A DNA stretch of 64,000 nt from positions 1 through 64,000 of the forward strand of contig CAYGSU010000005.1 of assembly GCA_964352715.1 (NCBI GenBank). Reading direction: 5' to 3'. Under the pieces are notes generated by a model that was given only the letters and a program-made list of their open reading frames with translations, was not told the origin of the DNA and ran no database searches. The position numbers were made by a program, and so were the translations under genes. This document shows, in pieces, positions 58,644 through 64,000 of the stretch. The stretch comes from JAVKBW01 sp964352715 (GTDB lineage: Bacteria; Pseudomonadota; Alphaproteobacteria; UBA8366; Aestuariispiraceae). The first letter of the stretch is position 1. Every line of letters starts with the position of its first letter.

Positions 58644-61235
58644 CTAGTCGAAGGGATTAAGCAGGCGTTCCAGATATTGCAATTCCGATTCCGGACGGCT
58701 GCGTTCAGACGCACGACGGCGCAGTTCGTCGCGAATTTCGCGAGCCCGTTTCAGTTCGCCGGTGCTGGGTATGTCAACGTCGGATGTGTCGCTTTCGGTG
58801 CCGATACCGGTCTGGCCCTCGCGGCGGTTGAACGGATCGGTCTGACGCGGCGTACCCTGGCCCTGTGCCTGCTGGCCCTGGCCCATCTGGCTGCCATAGC
58901 GCTGCATGAAGGCTTCCTGGGCGGCCCGCGCGGCTTCGCGCATCTGATCCAGCGCGCGTCCTTGCGGGCCGACGGCATCGCCGGGCGAATTCTGTTGCAG
59001 CGCATCGGACGACCGGCGCATTTCCCGATCCGCCTGGCCGAAGGATTGCGGCGATGATCCCATCATCTGTTCGAAGCGCTTGCGGATGTCGCCAAGCTGC
59101 TGGCGCAAGGCTTCCTGCAACGCTGCATCAGCGCCGCGTGACCCGCCACCACGCTGGGTCTGGCCCTGCTGCAGGTTCTGTCCGCTGTTTTCGTTGTTGC
59201 GTCCCTGGCCTTCCATGAATTCGCTGTTCTGCGACTCCCGGAAAGTGCGGTCCAGCAATTCCTGCTGGCCCTGCATCAGTTGCTGCATGCCTTCCAGCAT
59301 CTCCATCGCTTCCATTGCTTCGGGCGAGGGACGGGAGCTGATGCCAGCCTGCAGGTTTTCCATCATCTTCTGAAGCTGTTGCAACAGGCGCTGCGCGGCA
59401 TCCTTCTGCCCTTGCTGCAGCAATTCGCGGATACGGTCCATGATCTGGTCGACATCGCTTTTCGCCAGCGTCTGGGCATCTTCATCGAGCGGATTCTGGC
59501 TCGTTTCGCCGTCCTGCATCTGACGCAACGCCTCCTGCGCCATGGCGCGCATGAAATCATCCATGGCCTGCTGCAATTCATCCATCAGCCGTTCGATTTC
59601 CGCTTCGTCGGCACCGCGCGCAATCGCTTCCGCCAGCGCCCGCTCCGCTTCGCGAAGGCGGCGTTCAGCGACAGACAGATTGCCGTCTTCCAGCCGCAGG
59701 GCCAGATCCCAGAGCAGGTCGACGATATTGTCGATTGTCTCGTCCGTCGGTTGGCCGTCGCGCCTGTCCTGCAACCGGCGCTGCGCCAGCGACAGTCCCA
59801 TAAAGACCACCACATCGCCGCCATACAGCTCGGTCGACTGTCCGATCGCCTCCAGGTCGTAGGCGACGTCCGGGGCAACAGCCTGCCTGTCGATGGCCAG
59901 AAAACGACGCTGGTCGATCAGGGCCCTGGCAATCGGATGCTGGAAGTCACGCGCCGGCAGCGCGAAGGGCAGCGGATCGCTGTAGGTCGTCTGACCCAGC
60001 GCGTCTTCCACTTTCAGTTCGGCGAACACCGGGTCGCCGGCCCAGATATGTTCAAGCAGGTTCACGAAGGTCGAGCCGGTAACGTCGCGTTCGCCTGTAT
60101 CGGGTGAGGTAATGCCGACCGATATCGTCTCCTGCCCGTCGATCCGTTCTTTCGTTTTGCGGATTTCAATCGACAGCGCCGCCACGCCGTAGTCGTCGGT
60201 CGCCTTGTAATCCAGTTCAAGCGAGCGTCTTTCGGTCAGACCGTATGGCCGATCCGACAATGCGGCTGTCGGTGGATTGTCGGGGGTAATGGCGATCTGC
60301 CAACGGGCGACGTCTTCATCGTCGATGGTGACGGCCAGATCGGTATCGGCGGTCAGTTCCCGTTCGATCCGGTAGCTGCGCGGTCCGTTCTCCTCGAAGG
60401 CCTCGGCCGTGTCCGTCTCCTCTAGCAGCGGTGGCTCTTCTGTGCCGCTGACCTGAATCACAAGCATTGAACCGACCGGCGCCTGTGCCTGCCCACTATC
60501 GCCGACTTCCTGGCTCGAATTGGTTCGCGACAGGAAAATCGGCGCAGTGGCGGTGTATTCCGGCGGGGTGATCCAGGCATCAAGCGTAACCAGCGCCAGA
60601 TCGGTGCGGGGAGTGAAATGCGGCTGAAGCGAATTCAGCATGTTCGGCACGGCGCGGTCGCCGGCAAGGCCGGTCATCGCCAGCAACGCCAGCAGGGCGG
60701 CGAGCCTCAGGGCCAGCGGATCCCGCCGCGACAGGTGCGCATCGGCCCGACCGGCATGCATGTTCTGGCTCGCATCGACTGCCTGACGGCGGTGCAAAGC
60801 CCACAACGACTGCGCGGCGCTATCGCCTTCGCCGAAAGCGAGCCGGTCTTCAAGCGCCTCCAGCGGCCGGTGTTCCAGTTTGTTCGACAGTTCCAGGTGG
60901 CGCAGGACATCGGCGCGACGGGGTTGCCGGAAGGCCCTGAAGCTTCTGCCGAGGCTCCATATCAGGGCTGCCGCCAGAACAACCAGCAGCGCGATGTGTG
61001 GCCAAGGAGGAAGCAGGGCCGGCCAGCCGCTGGACGCCAGTGCGGCGCAGCCCGCGAGAAGCGTCAGGAAAGGCCAGAAGGCGGAAAGAAAGCGTTCGGC
61101 AAAGACAACGCCATAGCCACGCAGCATCAATCCGAAGCTGACCGTGCCGGGACGCCGCTGCTTGAAGCGAGGTTCCCAGGCTGGTCGTCGGGTTTTACCG
61201 GTGTCTTCTGTCATCCGTCCATCATTCGTTTTCAA
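58644..61235 (-). CDS. TIGR02302/DUF4175 family membrane protein (863 aa)
   Basis: A large alphaproteobacterial protein with two N-terminal TM segments (near 38-82) and a third near 175. A periplasmic beta-rich region (about 200-430) follows. A long helical region contains coiled-coil-like segments, MDELQQAMDDFMRAMAQEALRQM among them, and the C-terminus is very rich in Gln, Gly and Arg (about 650-800). Translation could begin at TTG 61235, overlapping the lysA stop as TTGA, or at ATG 61214. It lies after argH-lptM-lysA as in many relatives. Function unknown. Confidence 0.88.
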   Translation of the reverse strand: MKTNDGRMTEDTGKTRRPAWEPRFKQRRPGTVSFGLMLRGYGVVFAERFLSAFWPFLTLLAGCAALASSGWPALLPPWPHIALLVVLAAALIWSLGRSFRAFRQPRRADVLRHLELSNKLEHRPLEALEDRLAFGEGDSAAQSLWALHRRQAVDASQNMHAGRADAHLSRRDPLALRLAALLALLAMTGLAGDRAVPNMLNSLQPHFTPRTDLALVTLDAWITPPEYTATAPIFLSRTNSSQEVGDSGQAQAPVGSMLVIQVSGTEEPPLLEETDTAEAFEENGPRSYRIERELTADTDLAVTIDDEDVARWQIAITPDNPPTAALSDRPYGLTERRSLELDYKATDDYGVAALSIEIRKTKERIDGQETISVGITSPDTGERDVTGSTFVNLLEHIWAGDPVFAELKVEDALGQTTYSDPLPFALPARDFQHPIARALIDQRRFLAIDRQAVAPDVAYDLEAIGQSTELYGGDVVVFMGLSLAQRRLQDRRDGQPTDETIDNIVDLLWDLALRLEDGNLSVAERRLREAERALAEAIARGADEAEIERLMDELQQAMDDFMRAMAQEALRQMQDGETSQNPLDEDAQTLAKSDVDQIMDRIRELLQQGQKDAAQRLLQQLQKMMENLQAGISSRPSPEAMEAMEMLEGMQQLMQGQQELLDRTFRESQNSEFMEGQGRNNENSGQNLQQGQTQRGGGSRGADAALQEALRQQLGDIRKRFEQMMGSSPQSFGQADREMRRSSDALQQNSPGDAVGPQGRALDQMREAARAAQEAFMQRYGSQMGQGQQAQGQGTPRQTDPFNRREGQTGIGTESDTSDVDIPSTGELKRAREIRDELRRRASERSRPESELQYLERLLNPFD

Positions 61236-62527
61236 TCACCTGCTGCCACCCGTGCCATCCCGCCATTCTGCTGCCAGGACGCTAACTGATCCCGTCCAAT
61301 CAGATCTTCGATTTTCTGGCGCGGGCGAACCACAGAATAATCATCACCGTTAACCAGCACTTCCGGCACAAGGGGTCGGAAATTGTAGGTCGACGACATC
61401 ACCGCGCCATAGGCGCCGGCTGTGCCAAAAGCCACCAGGTCTCCGTCACAGACCGGCGGCATCCGTCGACCTTTCGCGAAGGTATCGCCGGATTCACAAA
61501 CTGGACCGACAATATCATATGTCTCGGCCTGAACGTCAGGGTCAGGCTGTCGCACCGGGATCACTTTATGGTGTCCGTCATACATGGCGGGACGGATCAG
61601 ATCGTTCATCGCGGCGTCGAGGATCATGAATTTCCGCTCTTCGCCCTGCTTCATGTAAATCACCCGGGACAGCAGAATGCCGGCATTGCCGACGATCATC
61701 CGTCCGGGTTCAAGCAGAATTCTTGCACCGAGGGGCGCTATTTCCTCGCGGATAACCTCGGCATAGGCATCCGGCAAAGGCGGCACTTCGGTATCGTAAG
61801 GAATACCCAGTCCGCCCCCGAGATCGATATGCCTGATCGTGTGCCCATCGGCGCGCAGCATCTTCACCGTTTCCGCAACCCGTCTGAAGGCCGCACGATA
61901 GGGGGCCAGTTCGGTCAGCTGCGACCCGATATGCACGGCAATCGAAATCGGCTCGATGCCGGGCAGGCTGGCGGCCAGACGATAAATATCCTGCGCCCGG
62001 TTGATGTCGATACCGAACTTGTTCTCTTTCTTGCCGGTCGAGATCTTTGCATGCGTGTTGGCATCGACATCCGGGTTCACACGAACGGCGACATGCGCCG
62101 TTTTTCCCAGCGACGTCGCCACCCGGCTTAACGCCTGCAGTTCGTTTTCCGATTCGACATTCAGTTCCAGAATGCCGGTATGCAGGGCGAATGCCATTTC
62201 GGATTCGGTCTTGCCGATGCCGGAAAAAACGATCCGCTCCGGCGGCACGCCAGCCGCGAGCGCCTGGCGCAATTCGCCTTCCGAAACCACATCCGCGCCC
62301 GCGCCGAGATCACATAGTGTTTTGATGACGGAAAGGTTTGAATTCGCCTTTACCGCATAACAGACAATCGCATCCATATCAGCGAAGGCATCGGCGAAAA
62401 CGGTGTAATGCCGCGTCAACGTTGCCGTGGAATAGACGTAAGCCGGCGTTCCGACCTCGGACGCGATACGGGAAAGCGGAACGTTTTCCGCACACAATTC
62501 CCCGTTTATGTAATCGAAGTGGTTCAT
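61232..62527 (-). CDS. lysA: Diaminopimelate decarboxylase
   Basis: The last step of lysine synthesis. The 431-residue fold-type III PLP enzyme has the PLP lysine in CYAVKANSN (K60), the GGGLGI segment, and PVCESGDTFAKGR with the conserved Cys. It follows lptM and argH in one transcript and is followed by TIGR02302. dapD and dapE of the same pathway lie about 27 kb away. Confidence 0.96.
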   Translation of the reverse strand: MNHFDYINGELCAENVPLSRIASEVGTPAYVYSTATLTRHYTVFADAFADMDAIVCYAVKANSNLSVIKTLCDLGAGADVVSEGELRQALAAGVPPERIVFSGIGKTESEMAFALHTGILELNVESENELQALSRVATSLGKTAHVAVRVNPDVDANTHAKISTGKKENKFGIDINRAQDIYRLAASLPGIEPISIAVHIGSQLTELAPYRAAFRRVAETVKMLRADGHTIRHIDLGGGLGIPYDTEVPPLPDAYAEVIREEIAPLGARILLEPGRMIVGNAGILLSRVIYMKQGEERKFMILDAAMNDLIRPAMYDGHHKVIPVRQPDPDVQAETYDIVGPVCESGDTFAKGRRMPPVCDGDLVAFGTAGAYGAVMSSTYNFRPLVPEVLVNGDDYSVVRPRQKIEDLIGRDQLASWQQNGGMARVAAGD

Positions 62528-62555
62528 GTTGCGTCCAGCCTTGGCTAAAGGTCGG

Positions 62556-62723
62556 CTATTCCGACGGATAGGTTTGCGGGTAAGTCGATTCAGGACCCGG
62601 CGGTTCCGGATCTCCCTTTTTGCCGCATCCGGCCAGCAGTGCGGCAGCGACCACCAAAATCGCGATGCCCCAAATCATTTTGTGGCGATACCGATCCGGG
62701 TCTTGTACTGCTCTTACCTTCAC
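62556..62723 (-). CDS. lptM: LptM-like small lipoprotein
   Basis: A 55-residue lipoprotein between argH and lysA, where LptM (YifL) sits in many Proteobacteria. The lipobox LLAGC is followed by GKKGDPEPPGP, the LptM signature, with no further cysteines. LptM helps mature the LPS translocon LptD. GTG 62723 overlaps the argH stop as GTGA, with a strong GGAG 8 bases upstream inside argH. ATG 62678 would start right at the signal sequence and has no clear ribosome site. Confidence 0.82.
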   Translation of the reverse strand: MKVRAVQDPDRYRHKMIWGIAILVVAAALLAGCGKKGDPEPPGPESTYPQTYPSE

Positions 62724-64000
62724 AGGAAACGCTCCTTTGCGGCCGCTACGGCGGCCTTTACATTTTCCGGGGCCGTGCCGCCATAACTGCGCCGGCTGGC
62801 GACAGCCGAATCCACCGACAACACATCGAATATAGCATCAGTCAGGCGGCTTTCCACCGTCTGAAGATCAGCCAGCGGCAATTCATCAAGCCGGCACTGC
62901 CGTTCAGAGGCCATGGCAACGATGCGGCCCGTCACATGATGGGCGTCGCGGAAGGGCATGCCCATCTCTCTGACAAGGTAGTCCGCAAGGTCGGTGGCGG
63001 TCGGAAATCCACGCTCCAGCGCGTTGCGCATCGCTGTTTCGTTCGCTTCAAGATCGTCGATCATGCCGGCGGTTGCCTTGATCGCCAGGGTCAATGTTTC
63101 GACGGCGTCGAATACCGGCTCCTTGTCTTCCTGCATGTCCTTGCCGTAGGTCATCGGCAGGCCTTTCATGACGACCAGCAGGGTCGTCAGCGCGCCGATC
63201 AGCCGCCCAGGCTTGGCGCGCACCAGTTCGGCGGCGTCGGGATTGCGCTTCTGCGGCATGATCGACGACCCGGTGGTGAAGGCGTCCGACAGTTTCACGA
63301 AGCGGAACTGGTCGCTGGCCCACAGCACGATTTCTTCCGCCAGACGCGACAGATGTACGGTCAGGATCGAGCCGGCGGCAAGAAATTCCATCGCAAAGTC
63401 CCGGGCCGCGACGCTATCCATCGAGTTCGCGGTCGGTCGGTCGAAACCCAGTGCCGTCGCCGTCATTTCCCGGTCGATCGGAAAACCGGTTCCGGCCAGC
63501 GCGGCAGCGCCCAACGGGCATTCGTTCATGCGTTTGCGACAATCGGCCATTCGGCCGCGGTCACGCCCGATCATCTCGACATAGGCCAGCAGATGGTGAC
63601 CGAACGTGACGGGCTGGGCCGTCTGCAAATGGGTAAAGCCCGGCATCACCGTGGCCGAATACATATCCGCTTTCTCGATCAGGCTGCGCAGCAGATTGGC
63701 GATTTCCGCATCCAGTTCGTCGATGGCGTCGCGCAGCCAGAGCCTGATATCTGTTGCGACCTGGTCGTTGCGGCTGCGCGCGGTGTGCAGCCGGCCGGCA
63801 GCGTCGCCGATCAGCGCTTTCAGCCGGTCTTCGATGTTCATATGGATGTCTTCCAGCGCCCGGCTGAAAGTGAAATCGCCGCCGGCAATCTCTTCTGCGA
63901 TCTGATCAAGCCCTTGTGAGATGTTCCCGGCGTCGGTATCTGAAATAATGCCGGTCTTGGCCAGCATCGCCGCATGCGCCTGCGAGCCTCTGATATCCTG
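62720..64000 (-). CDS. argH: Argininosuccinate lyase, 5' end outside the window
   Basis: Splits argininosuccinate to arginine and fumarate. The visible 426 or so C-terminal residues include the family signature GSSIMPQKRNPDAAE and TARSRNDQVATDIRLW. The reading frame is open to base 64000 (QDIRGSQAHAAMLAKTGI...), so the true start lies beyond; an internal ATG at 63967 is not the start. The gene overlaps lptM by 4 bases. Confidence 0.96.
   Translation of the reverse strand, partial: QDIRGSQAHAAMLAKTGIISDTDAGNISQGLDQIAEEIAGGDFTFSRALEDIHMNIEDRLKALIGDAAGRLHTARSRNDQVATDIRLWLRDAIDELDAEIANLLRSLIEKADMYSATVMPGFTHLQTAQPVTFGHHLLAYVEMIGRDRGRMADCRKRMNECPLGAAALAGTGFPIDREMTATALGFDRPTANSMDSVAARDFAMEFLAAGSILTVHLSRLAEEIVLWASDQFRFVKLSDAFTTGSSIMPQKRNPDAAELVRAKPGRLIGALTTLLVVMKGLPMTYGKDMQEDKEPVFDAVETLTLAIKATAGMIDDLEANETAMRNALERGFPTATDLADYLVREMGMPFRDAHHVTGRIVAMASERQCRLDELPLADLQTVESRLTDAIFDVLSVDSAVASRRSYGGTAPENVKAAVAAAKERFL

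Noticed and set aside
1..64000. CRISPR arrays, insertion sequences, phage genes, rRNA operons
   Set aside because: No regularly spaced repeats, transposase, integrase or phage structural motifs, and no rRNA sequence were found on either strand.

Overview
The window is about 64 kb of dense, GC-rich bacterial chromosome with the gene neighbourhoods of a free-living alphaproteobacterium. Supporting evidence is rpmH-rnpA-yidC-engB-argB-HAD-dapD-dapE, trpF-trpB-trpA-accD, argH-lptM-lysA-TIGR02302, ftsE-ftsX-ydcF-plsC, DUF2125 next to the chorismate mutase-hisC-tyrA cluster, and a B12-dependent ribonucleotide reductase. A Rhodospirillales-like lineage fits best, but this is inferred from gene content only. 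I see no phage, insertion sequence, CRISPR array, rRNA operon or clear pseudogene. Both ends cut a gene: an oligopeptidase B-like peptidase at the left and argH at the right.

Layout. 1-9.8 kb: the peptidase 5' end, then trpF-trpB-trpA-accD, a GcvA-like LysR regulator divergent from a small DUF1127 gene, a methyltransferase, a class 3 (Rhizobium-type) asparaginase, a SpoU RNA methyltransferase, a LysE exporter and two small genes. 9.8-20.5 kb: a catabolic locus made of a glycine betaine-type ABC transporter, a DeoR repressor, glpA/glpB/glpC-like dehydrogenase subunits and an FGGY kinase. 20.6-29 kb: tRNA-Arg(ACG), an envelope protein and a lipoprotein, DUF4864, gpt, a P1-type Ntn hydrolase coupled to an Fe-S FNR regulator, an orphan histidine kinase and a TVP38 protein. 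29-36.5 kb: the rpmH to dapE housekeeping run and a membrane protein. 36.5-44 kb: a LysR/Rieske oxygenase pair, a homocysteine S-methyltransferase, a conserved unknown, truA, copper-related genes and metA. 43.7-50.8 kb: chorismate mutase-like, hisC, tyrA, DUF2125, ChaC, nrdJ. 51-64 kb: plsC, ydcF, ftsX, ftsE, a zinc-ribbon protein, DUF2147, a 70-aa protein, cydAB, TIGR02302, lysA, lptM, argH.

The most interesting region is 9.8-20.5 kb. A betaine-class importer and a DeoR regulator are divergently arranged around an AT-rich operator with helically phased repeats. The importer genes run by overlapping stops and starts into GlpA, GlpB, an FGGY kinase and GlpC. The kinase keeps most of the glycerol kinase active site but lacks two glycerol-contacting side chains (Arg to Gly at 83, Gln to Ala at 246). 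I infer a pathway for a glycerol-containing or polyol substrate that is imported like a betaine, phosphorylated, and oxidised by a GlpABC complex. A glyceryl-betaine is one possible substrate; this is a hypothesis. The CntA/GbcA-like Rieske oxygenase at 37.6 kb and the betaine-homocysteine-methyltransferase-like protein at 38.7 kb would fit an organism that uses quaternary amines, but nothing in the sequence links them to that locus.

Starts were chosen from ribosome-binding sites, overlaps with the preceding gene and family N-termini. In several genes this moves the start from the longest open frame, including to non-ATG codons (trpA, accD, glpA-like, P1 hydrolase, rpmH, Rieske gene, dapE, metA, ftsE, DUF2147, lptM).
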